64,000 bases of DNA from JBGRQB01 sp041725875 (GCA_041725875.1 JBGRQB010000003.1:1-64000); one strand, 5' to 3'; positions 28,841 through 37,286 are shown, numbered from the stretch's first letter. The notes: generated by a model from the letters alone, not told the origin. Numbers and translations: made by a program.

Positions 28841-28924
28841 ACAAATACTTTTACTGCTTTCCTATCTGTAAGTGGTAAAATGAGAAAGAAGCTCTTAGAG
28901 AGCCTCTGAGAACTAGGAGTAAAA

Positions 28925-29011
28925 ATGGGTGAAATTCAAGAATTGAAGTCACTCAAAAATATAATCAGAGCAATAAATCTGATTATTAATTATATTTACT
29001 TCAAACTTTAA
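28925..29011 (+). CDS. Possible 28-residue small protein
   Basis: An ATG preceded at five bases by AGGAG opens a 28-codon frame starting MGEIQELKSLKNIIRAINLI and ending in an aromatic hydrophobic stretch. A small hairpin GCTCT-TAG-AGAGC (28891-28903) lies upstream. The good ribosome site is the only positive evidence; the frame may be chance. Confidence 0.25.
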   Translation: MGEIQELKSLKNIIRAINLIINYIYFKL

Positions 29012-29038
29012 ATTTTGCGACTATAATTTCCCGCTCGG

Positions 29039-29995
29039 TTATTTAGCGTAAACGAAGTCTGGACGAAACATTTTTCCGTAAGTTTTTTTGTATTTGGAAG
29101 GTGTTAATCCTGCATACTTTTTAAAGGTTTTTCGGAAGGCCGCAAAGTCATTATACCCCACTTCAAAACTCACTTGTTCAATGCCGATATCCTTCAGTTC
29201 AAGAAGTTTTTTTGCCTTCTCAATTTTCACTTTCTGGATATATTCATACGGTGAATTTCCGGTTGCTTTTTTGAAGTTTCGCATAAAAGTTCTGTCGGTC
29301 ATATTCGCCATTTTTGCCAGTTCTTCTATCCTGATTCCTTTGGAAAAATTGCTTTCAATATAGCGCTGCACCGACTCAATTGTATCGTTGTTGTGTGACT
29401 TTTGGAGGTTCAAAATGTTAAAAGGAGTCTGAACCGAGTCGTGAATATGTATCAAAAATACCTTTGAAACTATGATCGCGACTTCGTGTCCAAAGTACTT
29501 TTCAATCAAATAAATGATCAAAGTTGTGAAAGAATAGGCTCCCCCGCTGGTATAAATTCTGTCATAATCTGTAATAATTTTGTCATCAACCAGTCTTGTT
29601 TCAGGGTACATTTTTTTGAAAATTTCAGCTCCCATCCAGTGAGTTGTAGCCCGTTTTTTTGCCAATAATCCGGTAGCTGCAAGGAGGAAAGCGCCCAGAC
29701 AAATTGATGCAATTTCAGCCCCTTTTTCATACTGTAATTTGATCCAGTTGATCATATTTTGCTCTCTTTCAAGCACCTGAAAAATGGTTGAAAATTCCAT
29801 TGCCGGAACAATTACCAGATCATATTTATCATCATTTTTGAGTCTGCTACTGCTCAAAATTTCAACTGAAATCTCCTCAATTTCACTGTCAGGAAGTAAC
29901 ATTTTCGCAAGACCATTTAGCTGTGAAAACATATCATAAGGACCGGCGACACTACTTTTTATAACATTTTCGTACTCTAAAACAGCGATTTTCAT
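29039..29995 (-). CDS. AraC-family regulator with N-terminal DJ-1/PfpI (GlxA-like) domain
   Basis: The ATG at 29995 is used: AAGGAG lies seven bases upstream and the protein begins MKIAVLEYENVI at strand 1. About 318 residues. The N-terminal class I glutaminase-like domain (1-180) has the nucleophile-elbow sequence ASICLGAFLLAATGLL. The C-terminal AraC domain (about 215-310) has IRIEELAKMANMTDRTFMRNFKKATG and QVSFEVGYNDFAAFRKTFKKYAGLTPSKYK. This is the GlxA/FtrA architecture, which senses small molecules in metabolism regulators. It is divergent from a VOC protein gene with TGTCA repeats between them, suggesting autoregulation and control of that gene. Confidence 0.92.
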   Translation of the reverse strand: MKIAVLEYENVIKSSVAGPYDMFSQLNGLAKMLLPDSEIEEISVEILSSSRLKNDDKYDLVIVPAMEFSTIFQVLEREQNMINWIKLQYEKGAEIASICLGAFLLAATGLLAKKRATTHWMGAEIFKKMYPETRLVDDKIITDYDRIYTSGGAYSFTTLIIYLIEKYFGHEVAIIVSKVFLIHIHDSVQTPFNILNLQKSHNNDTIESVQRYIESNFSKGIRIEELAKMANMTDRTFMRNFKKATGNSPYEYIQKVKIEKAKKLLELKDIGIEQVSFEVGYNDFAAFRKTFKKYAGLTPSKYKKTYGKMFRPDFVYAK

Positions 29996-30007
29996 TGCTT
30001 TTCTCCT

Positions 30008-30081
30008 TGTCATAATTGACACTAATTTTGTCATTAATGACATTTTTTAATTTTCATAAATCAAATATCTTTGAAATGTCA
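30008..30081. promoter_or_regulatory. TGTCA/TGACA operator array between araC-type and VOC genes
   Basis: TGTCA-TAAT-TGACA at 30008-30021, the perfect 14-bp palindrome TGTCATTAATGACA at 30029-30042, and a single TGTCA at 30077-30081. All lie in the short divergent promoter region (29996-30113). The same half-site recurs at 27940 and 28825. Confidence 0.55.
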
Positions 30082-30113
30082 TTAACAATCAACTATAAAA
30101 ATGAGAGGATAAA

Positions 30114-30485
30114 ATGGAAAAAAACGTTGTTAACTGGTTTGAAATTCCGGTAAAAGATATGGCAAGAGCTAAGGATTTTTACAAATCTTTGTTTGGATTT
30201 GACCTTGCAGATATGGAAATGCCTAACATGCAGCTGGCTTCATTTCCTATGATTCAGGGTGGTGAATTTGCCACTGGCGCGTTAGTAAAAGCAGAAGGAT
30301 ATGAACCAAATACTACCGGAACAACTGTCTATTTCACCTGTGAAAATTTGTCGGAACAGCTTGAAGCAGTTGAAAAACTGGGCGGGAAAATCTGCACTCC
30401 CAAAACATCCATTGGTGAATATGGATTTATAGCACATATAATTGATAGTGAAGGAAACAGAGTAGCTTTACATTCTGTTAAGTAA
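30114..30485 (+). CDS. VOC-family (glyoxalase/bleomycin resistance-like) protein
   Basis: A 123-residue protein with two beta-alpha-beta-beta-beta modules. It starts VNWFEIPVKDMARAKDFYKSLFGFDL, has a GATGALVKAEGY-like middle (ATGALVKAEGYEPN), and ends HIIDSEGNRVALHS. This closely fits the VOC superfamily subgroup that includes predicted lactoylglutathione-lyase-like enzymes. Metal ligands would come from E and H at the strand ends. Substrate unknown. Divergent from the AraC/DJ-1 regulator, which probably controls it. Confidence 0.88.
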   Translation: MEKNVVNWFEIPVKDMARAKDFYKSLFGFDLADMEMPNMQLASFPMIQGGEFATGALVKAEGYEPNTTGTTVYFTCENLSEQLEAVEKLGGKICTPKTSIGEYGFIAHIIDSEGNRVALHSVK

Positions 30486-30493
30486 TATTAAAG

Positions 30494-30513
30494 CCTCCTG
30501 TTAAGGGAGGTTT
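30494..30513 (+). terminator. Weak terminator or attenuator between VOC and membrane protein genes
   Basis: CCTCC/GGAGG hairpin (30494-30498 with 30506-30510) followed by TTTCGTTT. The stem is short, so partial read-through into the next gene is likely. Confidence 0.5.
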
Positions 30514-30534
30514 CGTTTATTTCAGGAGAATTTG

Positions 30535-30921
30535 ATGAATATATTAAATCTAATTGCCGGAATTTTAGCTCTAATGGCTTCGATAGGACATTTTACAATG
30601 GGAAGTAAACAATTTTTACACCCGATTCTTGAATTAGATACCGACAATGTGCCTAAAAAAGTGATGCACAGTTTATTCCATTACATGTCAGTTTTTATGG
30701 TTTTCACCTCTTTGGTTCTGATTATTTGTGCTTTTGGAGCCTGTAATTTATTTGAAAATTGTGCAGATGTAACAAAATTTATCGGAATTACATATCTGGG
30801 AATGGGAATAGTTCAATTAATAATTGCAGCAACTTCAGGAATAAAAAAAGGCATTTTTAAGCTTTTTCAGTGGATTTTCTGGATTTTAATCGGAATTTCA
30901 GCCTTAGTCGGATCATTTTAA
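30535..30921 (+). CDS. Four-helix membrane protein, unknown function
   Basis: The ATG at 30535 (AGGAG six bases upstream) gives about 128 residues. Four hydrophobic segments lie near 5-22, 48-68, 82-100 and 108-126, with a short loop containing GSKQFLHPILELDTDNVPKKVMHSLFHY between the first two. A pair of cysteines (CNLFENC) lies in the second loop. The pattern recalls the LIC_13387/DoxX-like small membrane proteins, without firm assignment. Likely co-transcribed with the VOC gene. Confidence 0.6.
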   Translation: MNILNLIAGILALMASIGHFTMGSKQFLHPILELDTDNVPKKVMHSLFHYMSVFMVFTSLVLIICAFGACNLFENCADVTKFIGITYLGMGIVQLIIAATSGIKKGIFKLFQWIFWILIGISALVGSF

Positions 30922-30925
30922 TCGA

Positions 30926-30941
30926 GGTAGCTTTTGCTACC
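30926..30941. terminator. Hairpin between convergent genes
   Basis: Perfect stem GGTAGC-TTTT-GCTACC between the ends of the membrane protein and acetyltransferase genes. There is no T run on either side, so it is only a possible terminator. Confidence 0.4.
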
Positions 30942-30946
30942 ACCGA

Positions 30947-31453
30947 TTATGAATAGAGGCAAATCTCTTTTGTGTCACCGGGAAGAAGAATCATTTTCTC
31001 GAAACTCATACCAATTTTTTTTAACAAATTAATTGATGGTTCATTATTCGGATCAACAATTGCTACAATTTTTTCTATTTCAAGTACGTTAATTGCATAT
31101 TCTTTCATCGATTTTGCAGTTTCAAGTGCCAAACCTTTACCTCTGTACTTTGGCATAAAAGCATAACCTAAATCGATATCATCGAGGTGAGGGCGATTTA
31201 CAAGTCCGCAAATTCCGGCAAGTTTTCCGCTGTCTTTCATTTCCACGCCATAAATTCCAAATCCGTTAGTTTTGTAACTTCCCTGGATATTTTCAATTAT
31301 ATATTCTTCAGCTTTCTGAAAACTGTTTATCCCTCTGTAGCCAATATTTTTGACAAATTGTTTGTCATTATAAAGATTAAAAATAAACTCTGCATCGGTC
31401 GATTTTATGTGTCGCAACCGGGTTCTTACTGTTTCCAGTACAATAACATTCAT
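30947..31453 (-). CDS. GNAT-family acetyltransferase (RimJ/RimL type)
   Basis: A 168-residue acetyltransferase. It begins with TVRTRLRHIKSTDAEFIFNLYND, has the IDLGYAFMPKYRGKGLALETAKSM acetyl-CoA loop (R-G-K-G at about 105-108) and the C-terminal NEPSINLLKKIGMSFEK. This is the Acetyltransf_3 layout, used for N-terminal acetylation of ribosomal proteins or for small amines. Substrate unknown. Encoded alone on the minus strand. Confidence 0.9.
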   Translation of the reverse strand: MNVIVLETVRTRLRHIKSTDAEFIFNLYNDKQFVKNIGYRGINSFQKAEEYIIENIQGSYKTNGFGIYGVEMKDSGKLAGICGLVNRPHLDDIDLGYAFMPKYRGKGLALETAKSMKEYAINVLEIEKIVAIVDPNNEPSINLLKKIGMSFEKMILLPGDTKEICLYS

Positions 31454-31531
31454 TCTTTCTCCCCTTTTAGTTCAGTGGATGGCAATTTAGCAAAAAAGCC
31501 TCAAACTTGCTAACAACTTTGGTTCAGATAT

Positions 31532-31559
31532 AATAAAACCCTCTAAAGAGGGTTTTATT
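31532..31559. terminator. Bidirectional terminator after the LacI regulator
   Basis: AATAAAACCCTCT / AGAGGGTTTTATT, a near-perfect inverted repeat with a two-base loop core, T-rich on both outer sides. It stops lacI-type transcription on the minus strand. Confidence 0.85.
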
Positions 31560-31606
31560 ATCTTTTCTTCTTAGTTCAGTCAGTGTTGCAATGAAAGAAC
31601 TTAATT

Positions 31607-32602
31607 TTATACGGAATCTCTTTCAATTAGTTCGGTTTTTAACATTTTTTGAACCGGAGATTCAATTTTTTCATTTATTATATCAAGTAAAATCAGAGCT
31701 GCTTCTCTCCCGATTTCATAAATTGGCTGCTTGATGGTTGTAAGAGCCGGAGTTACAAAAGTCGATATTTCTATATCATCAAACCCGATTACTGCAACTT
31801 CTTCCGGTACTTTTATACCCTCAACGCGCAATCGCTCAATTACTCCTATTGCCATATAATCATCCGCGCAAAAGATTGCAGTGGGCGGTTCTTTCAGATA
31901 AATAAACTTTTTTGAATCACGATACGCCTGCTCTTTATCATAGTTGCAATATAAAACATAATCTTCGCGGAACTTCAATTTCAGCTTTTTTAGAGCTTCT
32001 TTATAACCGTTGAATCTGTCGAGAGAGTTGGTTTCATCTGTGGTTCCCCCTACAAAAGCAATTTTTCTATGCCCTGCATTGTAAAGATGTTTTACCGCTG
32101 TAATTGCACCTTTTTCATTTTCAGTATCTACAAAACTGATATTCTTTCCCGAAGCATTATGGTTCACAAGAACAAAAGGAAACTCCGATTCGGCAAGTTC
32201 TTCGAGCTGTGAATCATCCTTTTTTGTCTTCAAAAGCAGCATTCCGTCGAGCAGATTACTATTTGCAATAGAAACATAATTTTCAGTCTGCTCTCCAACG
32301 GGAAAAAGCATTATTCTGTAGTTTTGCTTTTGCGCTTCATCGGTTATACCGCTAAGAACCTGAGCAATATAATTATCGAGAAAAATCTTGTTTGTCTTGG
32401 GAAAAAGAACTCCCAGTGTATACGATTTTCTGTTTGTTAAGCTTCTGGCAATTAAATTTGGCTGATAATTTAGCTCTTTTGCAATTTTTCTGATTAACTG
32501 GGCTGTTTCCTCGGCAACCTGTCCCTTACCGCTCAAAACTCTGGAAACTGTCATTTTAGAAACATTTGCCTGTTTTGCAATATCTTTTATGGTAATTTTC
32601 AT
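31607..32602 (-). CDS. LacI-family transcriptional regulator
   Basis: The ATG at 32602 starts MKITIKDIAKQANVSKMTVSRVL, the canonical LacI helix-turn-helix; the longer frame to 32668 adds 22 unrelated residues. The 331-residue protein has the hinge YQPNLIARSLTNRKSYTLGVLFP and the periplasmic-binding-like core with AIFCADDYMAIGVIERL and VIGFDDIEISTFVTPALTTI. Ligand unknown. No sugar operon is adjacent; the divergent gene is alanine racemase, 185 bp away, so its target may be elsewhere. Confidence 0.93.
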   Translation of the reverse strand: MKITIKDIAKQANVSKMTVSRVLSGKGQVAEETAQLIRKIAKELNYQPNLIARSLTNRKSYTLGVLFPKTNKIFLDNYIAQVLSGITDEAQKQNYRIMLFPVGEQTENYVSIANSNLLDGMLLLKTKKDDSQLEELAESEFPFVLVNHNASGKNISFVDTENEKGAITAVKHLYNAGHRKIAFVGGTTDETNSLDRFNGYKEALKKLKLKFREDYVLYCNYDKEQAYRDSKKFIYLKEPPTAIFCADDYMAIGVIERLRVEGIKVPEEVAVIGFDDIEISTFVTPALTTIKQPIYEIGREAALILLDIINEKIESPVQKMLKTELIERDSV

Positions 32603-32787
32603 ACCAGTCTCATCCTCAGGAAAAGAATTAATCCTCCCCGATAACTCTCTACTCTCTCCGCCATTCAAGTATAAACCGCAAATATAGCAAAGAATAATAT
32701 ATAATGTACAATGAAAAATAGATAATTTGTGTGGTTAATTCTTATCTTTCCTAATCAATTTGTTTATTTTTTACCGGAGTTTCCGTT

Positions 32788-33939
32788 TTGGATGAACATT
32801 TAATTAATTCATCAATAATTTCAGAAGATGATATTTTAAGACCAACTCACCTGGAGATTGATCTTAACTCTATTTGTCACAATTTTAATGAGATCAAAAA
32901 TCTCACAAAACGGAAAGTAATGCCTATTCTTAAAGCTAATGCTTACGGACACGGATTGGTAAAGATTGCCGAATTGATGCAAGAACTTAACGCTGATTAT
33001 CTGGGTGTGGCAGTTCTTGAAGAAGCTTTACTGTTAAGAAAAAACGGTATAAAACTCCCGGTTCTTGTTCTGGGCGGAATTATCGGAAATCAGATTCCTC
33101 TTTATATTCAGAATGATATTACAATTACTGCATCGTCGGTTGATAAGCTCAGACAAATAGAAAATTGCGCAATCCAATTGGAGAAAAAGGCAAAAGTACA
33201 TTTAAAAATTGATACAGGAATGGAGCGCATAGGAATTCATTATTATAGCGCTGAAAACCTGATTACCGAATGTGCAAACACTTCTCATATAATTATAGAG
33301 GGAATTTTTACCCACTTTGCCGATTCCTCTTCTTCCGATCCGAAGTATACAAATCTGCAGTTAAACCGATTTAACGAAGTACTGAATCTGTTTGAAAAAC
33401 ATAATCTGCCGTTGCCGGAAATTATTCATTCTGCAAATTCAGGCGCAATTCTGCAGCATCCCGATTCATATTTTAATATGGTCAGACCCGGAATAATTTT
33501 GTTTGGAATTTATCCTTCGCCGGAAGTTAAAAGAAGCATTGAGTTAAAGCCTGCTTTGTCTTGGAAATCAAAAGTGGTTTATTTTAAAGTCATTAAACCG
33601 GATCACCCTGTTGGTTACGGCGGAACCTGGAAAACAGATTGCAATATCAGGGCTGTAACAGCACCTGTGGGATATGGTGACGGATATTTCCGGAGTATGA
33701 CAGGCAAAGCAGAAGTAATAATAAATTCAAAATGTTATCCTGTAATTGGCACTATTGCAATGGATCAGATTGTGATAAATATAGAAAATGACAGCGCTTA
33801 TAATGAAGATGAAATCATCCTTCTCGGACGCTCAAAAGGGGCTGAAATAAGCTGTGAAAAAATGGCCAAATGGGCAGGTACAATTCCCTATGAAATTCTG
33901 ACAAATATCAACACAAGAGTACCCCGCATTTACCTCTGA
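32788..33939 (+). CDS. alr: Alanine racemase
   Basis: A 383-residue PLP enzyme making D-alanine for peptidoglycan. PLP Lys49 is in PILKANAYGHG, and the second catalytic residue is the tyrosine in PVGYGDGYFR near 290. RPTHLEIDLNSICHN and GRSAKG-like GRSKGAEISC follow the family. The start is TTG at 32788, eight bases after GGAG; there is no ATG until after the active site, so the non-ATG start is well supported. The N-terminus is about 15 residues longer than typical. Probable terminator at 34079-34105. Confidence 0.95.
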   Translation: MDEHLINSSIISEDDILRPTHLEIDLNSICHNFNEIKNLTKRKVMPILKANAYGHGLVKIAELMQELNADYLGVAVLEEALLLRKNGIKLPVLVLGGIIGNQIPLYIQNDITITASSVDKLRQIENCAIQLEKKAKVHLKIDTGMERIGIHYYSAENLITECANTSHIIIEGIFTHFADSSSSDPKYTNLQLNRFNEVLNLFEKHNLPLPEIIHSANSGAILQHPDSYFNMVRPGIILFGIYPSPEVKRSIELKPALSWKSKVVYFKVIKPDHPVGYGGTWKTDCNIRAVTAPVGYGDGYFRSMTGKAEVIINSKCYPVIGTIAMDQIVINIENDSAYNEDEIILLGRSKGAEISCEKMAKWAGTIPYEILTNINTRVPRIYL

Positions 33940-34024
33940 TTTATTTTTTTTCAGAAAAAAAATTTAAGATAATTATTGCAAAAACCTAAAATTCTTCGTA
34001 ATTTTGAAGTATAAGCTATAAATA

Positions 34025-34105
34025 TCCCGGAATTCGGGAAATAAACCTGAGGGCTTCATCCATCAGAGATTTCAAAAAAATCCGGTATTATGACCGGGTT
34101 TTTGC
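34025..34105 (+). ncRNA. Candidate structured transcript or long alr 3' UTR
   Basis: TCCCG-GAATT-CGGGA hairpin at 34025-34039, a small CTGA...TCAG stem at 34047-34066 and then the terminator hairpin at 34079-34100. The three elements in 80 bp make a compact RNA. No known riboswitch or sRNA class was recognised. It could be the 3' UTR of alr rather than an independent gene. Confidence 0.35.
34079..34105 (+). terminator. Rho-independent terminator downstream of alr
   Basis: AATCCGGT / ACCGGGTT stem (one U-G pair), 6-nt loop, followed by TTTTTGCTTTT. Confidence 0.85.
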
Positions 34106-34196
34106 TTTTAAAAAGGAATGATTAAACTACGTAATAACCACTAATAACAGGCACTTGCAAAAGGCGCGTTTGCAAATGCAGTACAACGGAGGCAAT

Positions 34197-34829
34197 ATGA
34201 AAAAAATATTTTCTATTCTTGTTTTTGCAATTCTTCTCTCATCAATCAATGCTCAAATTATTAAAGGCTTCGGAATTAAGACCGGTGTTACCTTATCTGA
34301 TCAGGAGTGGAACACCGCAATAGATAATTTTAATACCGATAATCTGGCTAATTTTAATTTTGGAGCTTATCTGGAATTGTTCGGCAGTTCTAATTTTAGT
34401 CTGGTTACTGAAATAAATTATGTAAGAAACAGCATTGAAACATCTTTTATTGGAATTGATTCTCACGGTTCAAGTATTGGAGAGATTAAAGATATGGATG
34501 GAAAAATTGATTATCTGAATATATCGGCCTTATGTAAATTCAGAATCGATTTGCTTTTCTTATCTCCATATATTGTTGCCGGTCCAAAACTCGATATGGA
34601 ACTCGACAAATCTTTTGAAAGTATGGATTCATTCTATAATAATATGATGGATTCGATTGATTCAAAACGTTTTGGTGCAAAAGTAGGAATTGGAAGTGAG
34701 TTTAATTTGCTGGCGTTAAATATGCTTGCAGAAGTTATATATGATATTAATTTTGATAAACTTCTCGATGAAAAGAATCGGGAAATATCTGCAAATTCAA
34801 TTGATTTAAGAATTGGTATAATGTTTTAA
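34197..34829 (+). CDS. Outer-membrane beta-barrel protein (PorT/OMP_b-brl_2-like)
   Basis: The ATG at 34197 has GGAGG four bases upstream and starts the signal peptide MKKIFSILVFAILLSSINAQ; the mature protein is about 191 residues. It starts IIKGFGIKTGVTLSDQEW, typical of the PorT-type eight-stranded barrels of Bacteroidota, and ends DLRIGIMF with a terminal phenylalanine. Alternating polar/aromatic strands continue throughout (FNFGAYLEL, FRIDLLFL, VGIGSEFNLL). Function unknown. Single-gene unit between two terminators. Confidence 0.8.
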   Translation: MKKIFSILVFAILLSSINAQIIKGFGIKTGVTLSDQEWNTAIDNFNTDNLANFNFGAYLELFGSSNFSLVTEINYVRNSIETSFIGIDSHGSSIGEIKDMDGKIDYLNISALCKFRIDLLFLSPYIVAGPKLDMELDKSFESMDSFYNNMMDSIDSKRFGAKVGIGSEFNLLALNMLAEVIYDINFDKLLDEKNREISANSIDLRIGIMF

Positions 34830-34830
34830 T

Positions 34831-34857
34831 AAAAAAGGTGCTTAAAGCACCTTTTTT
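34831..34857. terminator. Bidirectional terminator between convergent genes
   Basis: AAAAAAGGTGCTT / AAGCACCTTTTTT hairpin between the barrel gene and the KamA-family gene. It serves both strands. Confidence 0.9.
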
Positions 34858-34860
34858 ATT

Positions 34861-36171
34861 TTAAGTATACATTTCGGTAAATTCTTTTTCATAGAAAAAC
34901 CTCTCTTCGCCAAAAGCCGGAACAAGATCATCCAGCCAGATTGCCTTTTCATCATACTTTGCAAAAAATGGTCTGTGAACCCAATCAGAATTTCTGCCTT
35001 GTAGAAATCTTAAAACAAATACTTTTTCACCATTTATTTCAGAAATTCCTAAAATCTGGATTTTTCCCGGATCAGCAGACATACTCGGTCCGCGAACCGT
35101 TCTTGCAACTCCGCTCACTTCACTGTATGCTTTTCGAAAAATATTCCAGGCATTTTCCAAAGAGACTGCAAAATAATCTCTGGCTCCGGTATCGCGCGCA
35201 ACAAACATATAATAAGGAATCAACCCAATATTGACCTGCTTTTTCCACATGTCGCGCCATATTTCCGACTTATCATTGATGTTTCGCATTATTGGCGACT
35301 GAGTACGAATTTGCGCGCCGGTATTTCTAATATTTGCAATAGCTGTTTCAACAGCAGGTGTACTTAACTCTGCTATATGATTAAAATGTGCCATTATTGC
35401 CAGATGTTTTCCGGCTTTGGTAACTCGTTCAAACAACCTAAGCAAATCCTCAGCATCTTTATCGCTGGTAAATCTGTAAGGCCAGAACCCAAGTGCTTTA
35501 CTCCCGATTCTGATTGTGGAAAGATTCGGCAAATCAGCTTCCAGCAAAGGTTCAATATACGCGGCAAGAATTTTTGTAGGCATCACAAGAGGATCTCCTC
35601 CTGTAAAAAGGACATCAGTAATTTGCGGATTTTCCCTGATATAGCTAACCATAAGCTCTGTTTCGCGCATTGCAAATTTATAATCGCCCATACCTGTAAA
35701 TTGAGGCCAGCGAAAACAAAAAGTACAGTGGGAATGACAGGTCTGTCCGTGCTGCGGAAAAAACAACATTGTCTGGTCATACTTGTGCTGAATTCCGGAA
35801 AGTTTTTTCCCGTCAAGTTCAGGCACATTATGTTCCATTTGTCCGGCCGGATGAGGATTTAATTCCAGTCGAATTTCATTTGCAACCTTTACCCTTTCCA
35901 CTTTATCGGCACCAGATTTCACAACAGCAGCCATTTTGTTAAAATGTTCTTCACTTAACATCTCTTTTTGCGGAAACATCAGTGTAAAAATCGGATCATC
36001 GGGAGCTTTGTCCCAGTCAATCAATTCATCAACTACATAATTGTCAGTCTTAAAGGGCAATACATTTGCAACAACTTCCATAGCAAACTTTTCTTCTTCT
36101 GAAAATTTTGCAAGTTGCGGTATTTTCTTGAAATTATTAATTGTAAATGACTTATAAACCACATTGTTCAT
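34861..36171 (-). CDS. KamA-family radical SAM protein (lysine 2,3-aminomutase-like)
   Basis: A 436-residue radical SAM/PLP protein. The iron-sulfur cysteines are C145, C149 and C152 in CHSHCTFC; GGDPL at 191-195 is the SAM glycine motif. By alignment by eye with lysine 2,3-aminomutase, the two aspartates that bind the substrate amino group correspond to D327 (FVARDTGARDYF) and D367 (MSADPGK), and K370 would hold PLP. This suggests an amino-acid 2,3-aminomutase, e.g. beta-lysine formation for osmotic or metabolic use, but the C-terminal region around GPSMSADPGK is shorter than in classical KamA. Substrate uncertain. Confidence 0.8.
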   Translation of the reverse strand: MNNVVYKSFTINNFKKIPQLAKFSEEEKFAMEVVANVLPFKTDNYVVDELIDWDKAPDDPIFTLMFPQKEMLSEEHFNKMAAVVKSGADKVERVKVANEIRLELNPHPAGQMEHNVPELDGKKLSGIQHKYDQTMLFFPQHGQTCHSHCTFCFRWPQFTGMGDYKFAMRETELMVSYIRENPQITDVLFTGGDPLVMPTKILAAYIEPLLEADLPNLSTIRIGSKALGFWPYRFTSDKDAEDLLRLFERVTKAGKHLAIMAHFNHIAELSTPAVETAIANIRNTGAQIRTQSPIMRNINDKSEIWRDMWKKQVNIGLIPYYMFVARDTGARDYFAVSLENAWNIFRKAYSEVSGVARTVRGPSMSADPGKIQILGISEINGEKVFVLRFLQGRNSDWVHRPFFAKYDEKAIWLDDLVPAFGEERFFYEKEFTEMYT

Positions 36172-36225
36172 CTATTCCTCGCTTTCCTTATATGCAACTA
36201 TCGCGGTTTTCGATTACTTTAATAA

Positions 36226-36238
36226 GACATTGAGTCTT
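36226..36238. promoter_or_regulatory. GACATTGAGTCTT element upstream of the KamA-like gene
   Basis: The 13-mer lies 55-67 bp upstream of the KamA-like start inside the imperfect palindrome TAAGAC-ATTGA-GTCTTA (36223-36239). Almost the same sequence (one base longer) is at 41359-41372 upstream of the BPL_N lipoprotein gene, suggesting a shared regulator. Confidence 0.3.
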
Positions 36239-36361
36239 AATATAATTATAAACACCTTCATTTCCAATTTTGTTTCCGTAATAAAATGCTAAAAAACACC
36301 TTTTCTTGATATCAAAATGTAATTTGCCTATTTTTCAAGCTGCACACAAACGAGGTAACAG

Positions 36362-37285
36362 ATGATAAAACTCAATAATGTTTCAAAGAACTTTGGGGGA
36401 ATCCAGGCTTTGGATAATGTTTCGTTGAACATTAACAGCGGAGAAGTATTCGGGTTACTCGGACCAAACGGAGCTGGAAAGTCCACAACAATCAATATTA
36501 TCAGTACTATATTAAAACCTGATAGCGGAGAAATTTTCATCAATGAAAAACCTCTCTCCTCTTGCGAAAAGGAACGCAAAATGGAGATTGGAATTGTTCC
36601 GCAGGAAATATCTTTGTACGAAGATTTATCAGCATTTGAAAACCTGATGTTTTGGGGAGAACTCTATAACATCGATTCAAAAAATCTGAAAAACATTATC
36701 AATGAAAAGTTGGATTTTGTGGGGTTATCCGACAGAAAAAATGATTTGATAAAAACTTTTTCAGGGGGAATGAAAAGGAGAATTAACATTGCTGCTTCAA
36801 TTCTTCACAAACCAAAAGTTTTGCTGATGGATGAACCAACAGTTGGTATAGATCCTCAAAGCAGAAACAGAATTTTTGAAGTTGTTCAGCAGCTTAACGC
36901 TGAAGGCGTTACAGTTATTTATACAACCCATTACATGGAAGAAGCTGAAAAACTTTGTAGCAGAATTGCAATTATTGATCTTGGAAAAATAGTTGCAGAA
37001 GGAAACCTGGCACAGCTTAAACAAATTGGAAAAGCAAGTGATTCACTTACAATCACAACTGCTTCCACTTTGTCTGATAAAACCGCTCTCTCCTTTCCGG
37101 AAACAGATTCAGTTAAAATTTTTGGAAACAAAATCAAAATAGAATGCAGCAATTTCGGAAAACAGCTGAGCGCAATAGTAAATGAACTTGATAAACAGCA
37201 GATTGATATTTCCGGAATTGAATCGGAATCTGCGAGTCTGGAAACAATATTTCTTAACTTAACCGGAAAACAATTGAGAGATTAA
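36362..37285 (+). CDS. ABC-2 exporter ATP-binding protein
   Basis: A 307-residue ATPase with Walker A GPNGAGKST at 34-42, Q-loop VPQEISL, signature FSGGMKRRINIA near 137-148, Walker B VLLMDEPTVGID and H-loop TTHYMEEAE. The C-terminal extension of about 80 residues is typical of ABC-2 export ATPases. It is one base before its permease gene. Expected role: drug, lipid or polysaccharide export; substrate unknown. Confidence 0.93.
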   Translation: MIKLNNVSKNFGGIQALDNVSLNINSGEVFGLLGPNGAGKSTTINIISTILKPDSGEIFINEKPLSSCEKERKMEIGIVPQEISLYEDLSAFENLMFWGELYNIDSKNLKNIINEKLDFVGLSDRKNDLIKTFSGGMKRRINIAASILHKPKVLLMDEPTVGIDPQSRNRIFEVVQQLNAEGVTVIYTTHYMEEAEKLCSRIAIIDLGKIVAEGNLAQLKQIGKASDSLTITTASTLSDKTALSFPETDSVKIFGNKIKIECSNFGKQLSAIVNELDKQQIDISGIESESASLETIFLNLTGKQLRD

Positions 37286-37286
37286 A

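Noticed and set aside
34150..34180. GGCAC...TTGC sequence resembling a sigma-54 promoter before the outer-membrane barrel gene
   Set aside because: The distance between the GG and GC dinucleotides does not match the required -24/-12 spacing in any register.
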